Shown here: positions 1-6,797 of the stretch, piece after piece
Layout of the letters: every line of letters starts with the position of its first letter
Position numbering within the stretch: position 1 is the first letter of the stretch
Virus record (IMG/VR): IMGVR_UViG_3300027973_000143
Coordinates: 1 to 33,386 of that record
Length of the DNA stretch: 33,386 nt
Reading direction: 5' to 3' (one strand)
Origin: a virus
Notes under the pieces: generated by a model
What the model was told of the DNA's origin: nothing
Databases searched by the model: none
Seen by the model: only the letters and a program-made list of their open reading frames with translations
Translations under genes and position numbers: made by a program

Positions 1-621
1 AGCTATTCCAGCACCCTTTACTACTTTTCCCTTTATACTTCCTCGGCGACCCCTTCCGCCACGTCCGCCACGTCCGCCACCACCACCACTCAAAAGTCTA
101 TCAATAATCCCTTCAGTAGCTCCGGAAACTAATGCAGAACCTATACCTGGTCCTTCCTCATTTCCACCACCCCCACCTTTACCGCCACCTTTAGAACCAA
201 GATTATTAATTGCATCTAATAATTTACTATCTCTTAATGCCTGTTCTCTAGCATTTTCTTCATCATATTGAGATTTTGTTTTAGCAGAATCTACTTGATA
301 TCTCAATAATCTAGTTTGTTCAAGAATGTTCGCATTCATCAATTGCAATTCACGAACAACAGCACTATTGAAGTTTGAACTATCAGATGGCCCACTAGAT
401 GAAGCTGATCCTCCGCCACCACCTTTTCCACCACCACTACTTCCAGCGCGAGCGTTTGCACTATTTCTCAAACTTTGAGCAAATGAATATGCCCCAGTTA
501 TACCAGGCATTTCAGATGTTGCAGACCCTCTTATCGCTGCTCCTATTCCAGTAGCTGAACCTCTTGCAGCGTTTCTAGCAGCTTCAGCTAAAGCTGCTGC
601 GTAATTTCCTATTGATGCCAT
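1..621 (-). CDS. Gly-rich, coiled-coil virion protein, N-terminal part (runs off the left edge)
   Basis: An open frame of 207 codons with no stop starts at 621 (ATG, protein begins MASIGNYAAALAEAARNAAR) and leaves the window. It overlaps the stop of the preceding gene as TAATG. Residues 1-60 are Ala/Gly/Ser-rich. Residues 76-85 and 157-166 are Gly runs with Lys. Residues 100-157 are charged and probably helical/coiled-coil (QLMNANILEQTRLLRYQ, then YDEENAREQALRD). Residues 194-200 are a GGRGGR-type basic patch. A tape-measure or baseplate-hub (T4 gp29-like) protein, or a tail-associated lytic protein, would fit a gene following a gp26-family chaperone pair, but no diagnostic domain is visible in this part. 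Being a CDS is well supported; the function is inferred from position only. Confidence 0.7.
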   Translation of the reverse strand, partial: MASIGNYAAALAEAARNAARGSATGIGAAIRGSATSEMPGITGAYSFAQSLRNSANARAGSSGGGKGGGGGSASSSGPSDSSNFNSAVVRELQLMNANILEQTRLLRYQVDSAKTKSQYDEENAREQALRDSKLLDAINNLGSKGGGKGGGGGNEEGPGIGSALVSGATEGIIDRLLSGGGGGRGGRGGRGRRGSIKGKVVKGAGIA

Positions 622-1064
622 TAGCCTCTATCCAAAACAGAATCAGGATTCGAATTAATCGTAGGCTTTTTAACTACTGGTCTTGACGGTTTAACATCAT
701 TGACTGGAGTTACTGTGTCTGTGATTTTTTCTGAACTAAAAGTAGTTTGCTGTTGAATTGGCGATGGGGAACCAATAGTTGTTGGAAATGTACTAGCACC
801 AGCAATCTTTTCTTGTCCACGACTCCAAGCAGCAACTCCAAGAACTGCACCCATTGCTAGATGATACAATCCTGCGCCTTGAAGAGTGATTGGATTCCAT
901 TGACTTGAAACATTACCATGTTGAACTGCTTGAAGCACCGACCATAAAATTGGAAAAATAACAAAATCAGCAATACAAGTTACCATGTATGACCATCCCA
1001 TCATTGGGCGCCATTTGCTATTCATCCAGTCTTCTTTTTTATGGTGATGGTGCTTAGTTGTCAT
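621..1064 (-). CDS. Holin-like small membrane protein
   Basis: 147 aa. A HHHHKK tract lies at residues 5-10. Two hydrophobic segments follow, about 21-47 (GWSYMVTCIADFVIFPILWS) and 61-81 (LQGAGLYHLAMGAVLGVAAW), then RGQEKIAG and a hydrophilic Pro/Thr-rich tail of about 58 residues. The pattern WRPMMGW...D..IFP.LW...LQGAGL.H..MG..LG..AW.RGQEK is what I know from small holins of phages and gene-transfer agents (the GTA-holin-like group). If so, it would insert in the host inner membrane and time lysis. The start at 1064 overlaps the upstream stop as ATGA and has a GAGGA Shine-Dalgarno 5 nt upstream. It lies between a chaperone-like pair and a large virion protein, so a role as a membrane-bound virion or assembly factor is the main alternative. 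Confidence 0.6.
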   Translation of the reverse strand: MTTKHHHHKKEDWMNSKWRPMMGWSYMVTCIADFVIFPILWSVLQAVQHGNVSSQWNPITLQGAGLYHLAMGAVLGVAAWSRGQEKIAGASTFPTTIGSPSPIQQQTTFSSEKITDTVTPVNDVKPSRPVVKKPTINSNPDSVLDRG

Positions 1065-1252
1065 CGATTCCTCGCCTGTTGATTTTGTGCTTCTATCTTG
1101 TTATTTTGTTCTTCAATGTGCTGAGCCAATAACATTAAATATAAATCACGTTCAAAAGGAATCATTTCTTCCAGCACTTCTAAACTGTATTTATGATGCT
1201 GGATAAGAGCAAAATTAGTTTTATAATAATTTGCTAAATTATCATTACCCAT
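1061..1252 (-). CDS. 63-aa tail-assembly chaperone-like ORF in the -1 frame of the gp26-family gene
   Basis: The independent start would be ATG at 1252, overlapping the gp26-family stop as TGATG. A GTG one codon earlier is possible. No Shine-Dalgarno is visible upstream, so translation would rely on coupling or on -1 frameshifting from the gp26-family gene. The frame is open across the slippery tract at 1261-1270. The protein is hydrophilic and largely helical: LANYYKTNFALIQHHKYSL, then a segment rich in Glu and Met (EEMIPFERDLYLMLL) and a Gln/Asn-rich end. The YY..NF...HH.YSL...E.M.P.ER..Y pattern recalls the short T-type halves of tail chaperones and small ORFs that follow gp26 in marine T4-like phages. 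By position it takes the place of T4 gene 51. Its end overlaps the holin-like gene as ATGA. Confidence 0.65.
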   Translation of the reverse strand: MGNDNLANYYKTNFALIQHHKYSLEVLEEMIPFERDLYLMLLAQHIEEQNNKIEAQNQQARNR

Positions 1253-1998
1253 CACAATACGAAAAAATTTGACATTCCTTCTAGTGTGACTTTATCGTGT
1301 GAACCGCAACCACCACAAGTCCATTCAATTTCTTTTTTGACTTTAGGCATTGAAGTGAAGAAGTTATTGATTTTCATGAACTGTTCTTGTGAAAGATTGT
1401 CAATGAACTCAATCAATTCTGTGCGTGTAATGTCTTCAGTTTTGTAAATCTCTTCTTTATCATAAATGTATTCAATACAATTTACAATAGACTCCATTGC
1501 GGCGTCCATTTGATTCTTTGATTTTTTGCTTAGATGTTTTAGACTTGCAGCATCAAGTGTTGGATATTTCATTTTGATCCCAACTTGATTCTCTTCGTCA
1601 ATGACAATATTGTCTGTGTGACCAATTTCTTGATCCACTTCAATCTCGGTTAAATTGATATTTACAAGTGTAGTGTGATCGCATTCAGCGCCCTCATCAT
1701 TGTATCCAGTACGATGACGCATACGCAATTCTACACTTTCACCAATAGACTTTGCTCGTAGATTGATGAAGAAATATTCCAAATCAAATGTTGGCATCTT
1801 TTCCACATCAACTTTATCGATTGCACAATTGTTGATGATTTGTTTGATTGCAACTAGGTTTGCATTTTGATCGTTTGATTCCATAGCCATCAAAAGAATC
1901 TTTTGTTCTTTTACTAGAAAAGGTCTATACTTGACGGTTTGTTTTGTTGACGGCAAAGTCAATTCAAAGATAGGCGAATTAATTTTCGGTAAAGGCAT
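1252..1998 (-). CDS. 26: T4 gp26-family baseplate hub / tail-assembly protein
   Basis: 248 aa from ATG at 1998. I chose this start over an upstream TTG at 2010 because GGAG lies 7 nt before it and the protein then begins MPLPKINSPIFEL. Residues 22-38 (VKYRPFLVKEQKILLMA) are the hallmark of the T4 baseplate gp26 family (PF12322). A CxxC pair at 228-231 (WTCGGCG) lies near the C-terminus, as expected in the family. In T4, gp26 (208 aa) is needed for assembly of the central baseplate hub. Length and motif order fit. The end of the gene carries the tract A AAT TTT TTC just before the stop, and the 63-aa ORF lies in the -1 frame, so a fused product of about 312 aa is possible (see findings). Confidence 0.88.
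   Translation of the reverse strand: MPLPKINSPIFELTLPSTKQTVKYRPFLVKEQKILLMAMESNDQNANLVAIKQIINNCAIDKVDVEKMPTFDLEYFFINLRAKSIGESVELRMRHRTGYNDEGAECDHTTLVNINLTEIEVDQEIGHTDNIVIDEENQVGIKMKYPTLDAASLKHLSKKSKNQMDAAMESIVNCIEYIYDKEEIYKTEDITRTELIEFIDNLSQEQFMKINNFFTSMPKVKKEIEWTCGGCGSHDKVTLEGMSNFFVL
1261..1270 (-). other. Candidate programmed -1 frameshift site (slippery tract)
   Basis: On the minus strand the zero-frame codons read TCA AAT TTT TTC GTA TTG TGA. A AAT TTT and T TTT TTC both match the canonical X XXY YYZ pattern and overlap each other. A -1 slip enters the frame CGT ATT GTG ATG GGT AAT, which is exactly the frame of the downstream 63-aa ORF and is open throughout. Such tracts are not rare in AT-rich DNA; the position, three codons before the stop, is what makes it notable. 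Confidence 0.5.
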
Positions 1999-2023
1999 AA
2001 TAATCTCCAAAAAAAGAAATAAT

Positions 2024-2650
2024 TTAAAGCACTAAAGGTAGTGTGTAATAGCGATAGTTGAGTGTAACAGAGAATCGTTGATAAGAGTTAGTTTCATCCC
2101 AAGAAGCATTCATAGGAGAAATTGCAATTGGATAAATGTCGTGCATTACAAAATTCATAATTACGTTTGCAGTTGCATTTAATTGTTTAACTGAAAGCGT
2201 TACTCCTTTTGCATAGTCTTCATAATATTGAACTAAACCTGAATTTTTATTGTAAGATGTGAAAGAATCTGTTGGTATAGCAACGTCTTTTGTTGTTGTT
2301 ATTATATCATATCCAGCTGGATTGACAATATTGTCAATCCAATTATCAAAAAATAATCTTTCTACTTTATCTTCCGAACATATAATAGACAATTGAATAT
2401 CATTATAAGTTACATCATATGGAAGTTTTAGCGTTGTTCCTCCACCACCAACATCATCATTTGTTGCAAGTGTTTTTCCTGGAAATTCAGCTTTCTCACA
2501 TCTAAATTTAAACGTGTTGTGGATATTAAATGGAAGAAATGATGGTTGTATACCGCCCAGTTCAGCAATAAAATAGTTTGGGCGAACCATAGCTTTGATT
2601 GAATTTTTAAAGTTTGATACGTTAAAAAAATTGTTTACAGTAGTTGCCAT
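2024..2650 (-). CDS. Tail-tube-family protein, probable baseplate tube initiator (gp54-like)
   Basis: 208 aa, starting at 2650 directly after the stop of the upstream gene (TAA ATG), with no strong Shine-Dalgarno. Visible signatures are F+C..AEFPG+.L in residues 45-60 (RCEKAEFPGKTL), a Gly-rich loop, LPYDVTYNDIQLSIICSED, then ERLFFDNWIDNIVNP. This is the core of the T4 gp19 tail-tube family, whose members include the tube monomer, and the fold is shared with the initiators gp48 and gp54. No tail sheath gene is adjacent and it sits with hub genes, so I favour a tube initiator or adaptor at the baseplate over the main tube protein. T4 gp19 is 163 aa and gp54 320 aa; this one is intermediate. 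Confidence 0.68.
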   Translation of the reverse strand: MATTVNNFFNVSNFKNSIKAMVRPNYFIAELGGIQPSFLPFNIHNTFKFRCEKAEFPGKTLATNDDVGGGGTTLKLPYDVTYNDIQLSIICSEDKVERLFFDNWIDNIVNPAGYDIITTTKDVAIPTDSFTSYNKNSGLVQYYEDYAKGVTLSVKQLNATANVIMNFVMHDIYPIAISPMNASWDETNSYQRFSVTLNYRYYTLPLVL

Positions 2651-3250
2651 TTATGCTCTCGATATTTTTCTAATAGAATCTTCATGCACTCTTCTTGTGT
2701 CAGCTTTTCTAAATGATTCTGTTGGAAGAAACAATGCAATATCCCATTCGTTTACGTTTATCTCTAAAAACTGTGATCTGACATGAGTTCTCAAATACTT
2801 TTTAAGTGTGGGCTTATAATATCTATACTTCGAAGCTGATTGTAAAATTGAATACGAAATCTTAACTCTTGTCGTAGCATCATAATTTTTATTTGTTAAA
2901 GTAGAATACAAAGCATCCATCAATTTAGCCCTAAGCATTAGAGGCAAATAGTGAAAGTTAATACCCAAGAATCCATCTGACTCAAACTTCACAGGAAAGA
3001 TTAATGGAAATGTGTCATAGTACGGCAATTCTTTTTTCATCTTTGGATCATAAGCAAAAGCGTACATATAACCAATTTCCATTGTTCCAACTTTTCTTGT
3101 TGGATTTGTCAATCTCTCCATTTGCGAAGCTGGAATATTTGATGCTAAATTTTTAACAGAGTTTCTATACCAAGTTCTCGCAGCCTTGCTTTTTGCAGGC
3201 ACGATTCCTTTTAACAAACCTTGTTGTATAATTTTGTCGAATATATCCAT
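2651..3250 (-). CDS. Uncharacterised conserved structural-module protein (199 aa)
   Basis: Starts at 3250. The N-terminus is basic and helical (residues 1-50). The centre has MYAFAYDPKMKKELPYYDTF, then FPLIFPV and GFLGINFHYLPLMLRAKLMD; the C-terminal third has YKPTLKKYLRTHV and NEWDIALFLPTESFRKAD. The pattern Y.YDPK.K..LPYYD.FPL..P....GF.G.N.HYLP...R..L is one I associate with marine T4-like phages, but I cannot attach a function. Because it lies next to a gp4-like gene, as gene 2 does in T4, a gp2-like DNA-end-protecting role is one possibility, resting on position only. No Shine-Dalgarno is visible, the start codon lies inside a short AT hairpin (3239-3256), and a late-promoter-like box lies just upstream. 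Confidence 0.72.
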   Translation of the reverse strand: MDIFDKIIQQGLLKGIVPAKSKAARTWYRNSVKNLASNIPASQMERLTNPTRKVGTMEIGYMYAFAYDPKMKKELPYYDTFPLIFPVKFESDGFLGINFHYLPLMLRAKLMDALYSTLTNKNYDATTRVKISYSILQSASKYRYYKPTLKKYLRTHVRSQFLEINVNEWDIALFLPTESFRKADTRRVHEDSIRKISRA

Positions 3251-3256
3251 ATATTC
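3239..3256 (-). promoter_or_regulatory. AT-rich inverted repeat spanning the start codon of the 199-aa gene
   Basis: The minus-strand sequence GAATATAT GG ATATATTC is a perfect 8-base inverted repeat, in practice about 7 bp with a 4-nt loop. It includes the ATG at 3250-3248. The stem is nearly all A-U, so stability is low and the role uncertain. Confidence 0.3.
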
Positions 3257-3264
3257 TATTTATC
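3257..3264 (-). promoter_or_regulatory. Candidate late promoter box GATAAATA before the 199-aa gene
   Basis: On the minus strand the sequence reads GATAAATAGAATATATGG, one mismatch from the T4 late box TATAAATA. The 14 bases ATAAATAGAATATA are identical to those at 3702-3715 on the plus strand. T4-type spacing would start the RNA about one base before the ATG at 3250, giving an almost leaderless mRNA, so the call is tentative. Confidence 0.3.
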
Positions 3265-3703
3265 TCAAATCTTTATCGGTAATTATTCTAAATTCCCAAT
3301 TTCTATCTTTAGCATATTCGGTTGCAGCTTCCCATTTTGCTTGATTCACACCCCAAGTCTTTACTTCATTTAGAAATCTTCTAGTAGGTCTACCAGTAGG
3401 AGTGTCTTTTCTTTTTGGTGGTTGTGTTTGAATCGCTGGTTTTATTTCAATAAGAACAGATTTTAGATTCCCTTCTCTATCTCTATATCTCATCCAAAAA
3501 TCAACAAAGTATCTATGATATCTATTGTCAACTGGAGAAACATAAGGAACGACAACTTCTTCTGAAGACCATTCAAGTATTGACGCATTCGTATCGCAAT
3601 ATACCATAAACCTACGCTCTAAAAGGCTTCGATAAATAATCTTAGTCGGATCACCCTTATACTTTTGATAGTTTTGTGGTTTAAATTTACCTTTGTATGA
3701 CAT
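3260..3703 (-). CDS. 4: Head completion nuclease, T4 gp4-like (TnsA-like fold)
   Basis: 147 aa, close to the 150 aa of T4 gp4. Starts at 3703 (MSYKGKFKPQNYQKYKGD), 29 bp from the divergent gp48 gene. The nuclease core is visible as E29 in YRSLLERRF, D68 in RYFVDFWMRY and E86/K88 in VLIEIKP, the E...D..ExK layout of restriction-enzyme-like and TnsA-N-like nucleases. In T4, gp4 (genes 50/65) acts on filled heads before the tail joins, and gp4-deficient heads fail to join tails properly. Its position next to tail genes, and next to gp53 in T4, agrees. The reading frame is intact with all candidate active-site residues. Confidence 0.88.
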   Translation of the reverse strand: MSYKGKFKPQNYQKYKGDPTKIIYRSLLERRFMVYCDTNASILEWSSEEVVVPYVSPVDNRYHRYFVDFWMRYRDREGNLKSVLIEIKPAIQTQPPKRKDTPTGRPTRRFLNEVKTWGVNQAKWEAATEYAKDRNWEFRIITDKDLR

Positions 3704-3708
3704 AAATA
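3701..3708 (+). promoter_or_regulatory. Candidate T4-type late promoter for the gp48-to-fibre gene cluster
   Basis: CATAAATA differs at one position from the T4 late box TATAAATA and is followed by GAATATA. With T4 spacing transcription would begin near 3714, leaving a leader of about 19 nt that contains the AGGAAA Shine-Dalgarno at 3724-3729 before gp48. It lies in the only divergent gap of the window and overlaps the start codon of the minus-strand gp4 gene. Confidence 0.5.
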
Positions 3709-3732
3709 GAATATAATTTAGATAGGAAAAAA

Positions 3733-4749
3733 ATGGCTACACAACTAGATACGGTAACTGTTAGGGGCGGTGGATGGAGTTATCCATCAGCCAGTCAATT
3801 GAATTTTGGAACAGATTACGCTGGCTCAGATTTTGTAATTCCTGTTGTTAGATTTCAATTTGCAGATACATTGGGCGATGATCTTGCAAATGCTCCAATT
3901 ATTTATATTAAAATGGGTGGCACATTTCAATCTGGATTATCCAATCAATGGAACGCAACAGCAAACATTTTTGGAAGTCCCTCTACAGGAGCTGATGATT
4001 CTGGTCTAGGAGTTATTAAAAGAATGGGTGGTGGATTCTATGAGGCATTACAAAAACAAATAATGAACTCGGTTGGCTCTGCTGCTGGTGCATTTGCTTC
4101 TGCTGGACAATCTGGAAAAGCAAACTTTGAATACTTGCAAAGAAAAGTGTTTAATCAATTTCAACAATTGATTTATTCTGGTCCTACTTTTAGACCGTTT
4201 TCATTTTCATTTTCAATGAAACCTACTAGTTTAGTAGAAGCGCAAGCAATGCGAGATATTATACAAACATTTAGATTGGCATCTTCTCCTAGGACAGGTC
4301 CTGCTATAGATTCTGGAGATCCAACACAAACACAAGATGGAAATACTTATGATGATGAATTATCAAGATCAAATGGTGGGTTGGGATTAAGTGGAAGCGA
4401 TTATGAATCGGGTGCAGGAGCAACTGCTGATACAACATATTCTGGAGCTGAATTTGACGCATTGATTGCTGGAAGTGGACAAAGCAAATTATTTGATTAT
4501 CCAGACATGTGTAGATTTCAATTGATGTTGTATAGTTATCAATCAGAACTAGTTACTCTATTTGAGTCTGCATTATGTGTTATAGAATCTGTTGCTGTAG
4601 ACTATGGATCTGGAAATAAGATGACATTCTTCGATTCAAGTACGAACGAATATTTTCCAACAGATGTTACTTTAAACATTGGATTAAAAGAAACCACACT
4701 TCTCACTGCAAGTTCAATAGCTGTAGATAGTCGAAACACAATTTTATAA
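3733..4749 (+). CDS. 48: Baseplate tail-tube cap, gp48-like
   Basis: 338 aa, against 364 in T4. The key stretch is residues 148-186: YSGPTFRPFSFSFSMKP followed by TSLVEAQAMRDIIQTFRLAS and SP. This f.F.f.f.P.s..Ea..i..Ii..F+....P block is typical of gp48. An Ala/Gly-rich helical region precedes it, and a Gly/Ser-rich insert (about residues 190-250) follows. In T4, gp48 sits on the hub of the baseplate and with gp54 starts tube polymerisation. ATG at 3733 has AGGAAA 3 nt upstream and is first in the plus-strand cluster. Three bases separate it from gp53. Function by motif and context; good confidence. Confidence 0.8.
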   Translation: MATQLDTVTVRGGGWSYPSASQLNFGTDYAGSDFVIPVVRFQFADTLGDDLANAPIIYIKMGGTFQSGLSNQWNATANIFGSPSTGADDSGLGVIKRMGGGFYEALQKQIMNSVGSAAGAFASAGQSGKANFEYLQRKVFNQFQQLIYSGPTFRPFSFSFSMKPTSLVEAQAMRDIIQTFRLASSPRTGPAIDSGDPTQTQDGNTYDDELSRSNGGLGLSGSDYESGAGATADTTYSGAEFDALIAGSGQSKLFDYPDMCRFQLMLYSYQSELVTLFESALCVIESVAVDYGSGNKMTFFDSSTNEYFPTDVTLNIGLKETTLLTASSIAVDSRNTIL

Positions 4750-4752
4750 ACT

Positions 4753-5283
4753 ATGAGCATATTTCAATTCTATCCAAAAGTTGCTTATAAAGTTGACAAT
4801 GTTGATTACATCAAAGCAATCGATATTACAACTTCAATAAAAATAAAAGATTTTTTCAAATCATATCGTGGAATATCTTTTACTCCTTACGCTGTAAAAG
4901 ATGGCGAACGTCCAGATTATGTTTCATTCAAAGCATACGGAACTCCAATGTATGATTGGATTGTTTTACTAGTCAATGAAATTTACAATATCTACGACGA
5001 TTGGCCCAAAAACACTCAGACATTGAATTCTTATATTGAAGAAAAATATGGAAGTATAGCAACAGCTATCAGTACAGTTCAATATTATTATAATTTAAAT
5101 AACGACATAATCGATCAAACAACTTGGCAAAGTTTACCATCAAGTCAAAGAAAATCAGAGACTCAATACGAATATGAATTTCGTAGAAACATCAATAAGT
5201 CTAAAATAAAACTAGTCAAACGCGACATGATTAATGCTGTGGACATGAGTTTAAAATCAATTATATCTAAACCAGTTCTATGA
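4753..5283 (+). CDS. 53: Baseplate wedge subunit gp53
   Basis: 176 aa, close to the 196 aa of T4 gp53. The protein begins MSIFQFYPKVAYKVDNVDYI; its middle block YGTPMYDWIVLLVNEIYNIY followed by DDWPK is the gp53 family signature (a short chain binding at wedge edges). In T4 it is the last wedge protein to join and allows wedges to associate around the hub. Its stop overlaps the start of the hub gene as ATGA, so translation is probably coupled. The location immediately after a gp4/gp48 group agrees with the T4 order 4-53-5. No domain is missing as far as can be seen. Confidence 0.85.
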   Translation: MSIFQFYPKVAYKVDNVDYIKAIDITTSIKIKDFFKSYRGISFTPYAVKDGERPDYVSFKAYGTPMYDWIVLLVNEIYNIYDDWPKNTQTLNSYIEEKYGSIATAISTVQYYYNLNNDIIDQTTWQSLPSSQRKSETQYEYEFRRNINKSKIKLVKRDMINAVDMSLKSIISKPVL

Positions 5284-6797
5284 CAATTAATCAAGAACTA
5301 TTCAATGCTTATACTGACATTGATCAAGAAGGCGAATATCGTTTAACAGATATTAAAAATACGACTGCAACTATTGCTGGAGGTACTGTAAACGTTGCGG
5401 ACGTAAGTATTGTAGTTCGAAGTGGAGAAAGAATCACACTTGCTGGCCAATATTCAAACATTTCGATTCATGAAGATATTTTTGCATCATGTATTTCTGG
5501 AACAATCACTATCATCGATTCTGTTGGGTTTTTAGAAACGTTTCGAATCAAGGGCGGAGAACAGATCAATATTAAGATTACAAAGCCAATCACAAATGAT
5601 ATTATCATTTGGAGAGAAGATTTAATCGTACATAGAATTAGCGAATCGTCAGTTGATCCAGTAACACTAGGTTCTACATTTGATTTACAATTTGTTTCCA
5701 GATCACATGTAAACTCTTTAAAGAAATCTCTATTCAAAAGTTATAAGAATATTTCATATAAAGACGCTGCTAAGTTAATTTACTCAGAAATGTCAGTAAA
5801 TGATTTAATCGTAGATGATCCAAATTTAACTCTAACTAAGCCATTCATTTCTACTGGATTGATGCCACACAAAGCAATGGAGTTTCTTTGCAATCGTGCA
5901 TGTAAAAAAGACAAGTTTTTTGTTTTCTTTGAAAGGCTAGTTCCAGTCACAGGAACATATACAGACAACAAACCATTTACAGCTTCACATTACTTCGGAA
6001 GCATAGAGTCTTTAATATACGAAGCAAATAGAAATAGAGTAGAAACAATTTACTTTAATCAAAAATTAAATTTATGGCTTGAATCTGGAGAAATCATTAG
6101 AACTCCTATGTTACAAAGAGATTCTAATTTTAATCATGTTCAAGCGATGCTTCTTGGATTCTATAATACGACAATGACAACTATAGATCCAATCTCCAGA
6201 ACTCATTCGACAAAGAAGTTTGGATATGCAACAGAAGACACAGTAACGAACGATTTCAATCCTTATAAATTGATTGATGATTATAATATTTTTAATGTAT
6301 ATAATGACGCTAAAAATGAAATCCCTGGAAGAAAATTAATTGCTTCATCTATCAATGACACCGCAAGTAGAAGCAGTTGGTTACCTGACAATATTGTTGG
6401 TCAAATTTCAAAGACTTTATTTAAGATTGACGTAGAAATACAAGGCGGGACTAACAATATCGGCATAGGAAATATTGTTAATCTATATTCTCCAAGTCAG
6501 TCTGAAAGATTATCTAATCCTACGAATTCAAATTTAATTCCAAATCGATTAGAGTCTGGAAAGTATTTGATCACTACAGTTGATCATAGAATTCGCCCAG
6601 GAGAATATGTTAAAGGTTTGACATTAAGTAGAGCATCATCACCGATAGATCACAATAAGACCGTAGCTGGAGCTGAAATTGATTTTTCGCTAGATATTGC
6701 AACAATTAGAACAAGTATTGGCGATGTTAAAAAGAAGGCAGATTTAGATAACTCATCCATAGTAGACAACTGGAGAAACAATAGGGTACCATCATGA
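5280..6797 (+). CDS. 27: Baseplate central hub protein, gp27-like
   Basis: 505 aa, against 391 in T4. It is rich in beta strands with no membrane segment. The N-terminal third has SGERITLAGQYSNISIHEDI and an ITIIDSVGFLETFRIKGGE stretch, typical of hub domains. The C-terminus has SGKYLITTVDHRI then KGLTLSRAS, the G.Y.I....H.....Y...L.L.R ending shared by gp27 and P2 gpD-type hub proteins. In T4 three gp27 chains form the torus that carries the gp5 spike. Here the spike gene follows two genes later in the same overlapping series. Overlaps gp53 (ATGA) at its start and the kinase-like gene (ATGA) at its end. Assignment rests on context plus fold-like patterns rather than on a strict motif. Confidence 0.7.
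   Translation: MTINQELFNAYTDIDQEGEYRLTDIKNTTATIAGGTVNVADVSIVVRSGERITLAGQYSNISIHEDIFASCISGTITIIDSVGFLETFRIKGGEQINIKITKPITNDIIIWREDLIVHRISESSVDPVTLGSTFDLQFVSRSHVNSLKKSLFKSYKNISYKDAAKLIYSEMSVNDLIVDDPNLTLTKPFISTGLMPHKAMEFLCNRACKKDKFFVFFERLVPVTGTYTDNKPFTASHYFGSIESLIYEANRNRVETIYFNQKLNLWLESGEIIRTPMLQRDSNFNHVQAMLLGFYNTTMTTIDPISRTHSTKKFGYATEDTVTNDFNPYKLIDDYNIFNVYNDAKNEIPGRKLIASSINDTASRSSWLPDNIVGQISKTLFKIDVEIQGGTNNIGIGNIVNLYSPSQSERLSNPTNSNLIPNRLESGKYLITTVDHRIRPGEYVKGLTLSRASSPIDHNKTVAGAEIDFSLDIATIRTSIGDVKKKADLDNSSIVDNWRNNRVPS

Noticed and set aside
1252-2010. Upstream TTG start at 2010 for the gp26-family gene
   Set aside because: The TTG overlaps the GGAG ribosome site that serves the ATG at 1998, and family proteins start near MPLP.
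2595-2786. Plus-strand 63-codon frame spanning the start of the tube-like gene
   Set aside because: It runs opposite two good minus-strand genes, has no ribosome site and no recognisable sequence.
5468-5737. Open frames opposite the hub gene (5468-5737 minus, 5780-5971 minus) and opposite the kinase-like gene (6830-7036, 7519-7731 minus)
   Set aside because: They lie fully inside well-supported plus-strand genes and have no ribosome sites or family patterns.
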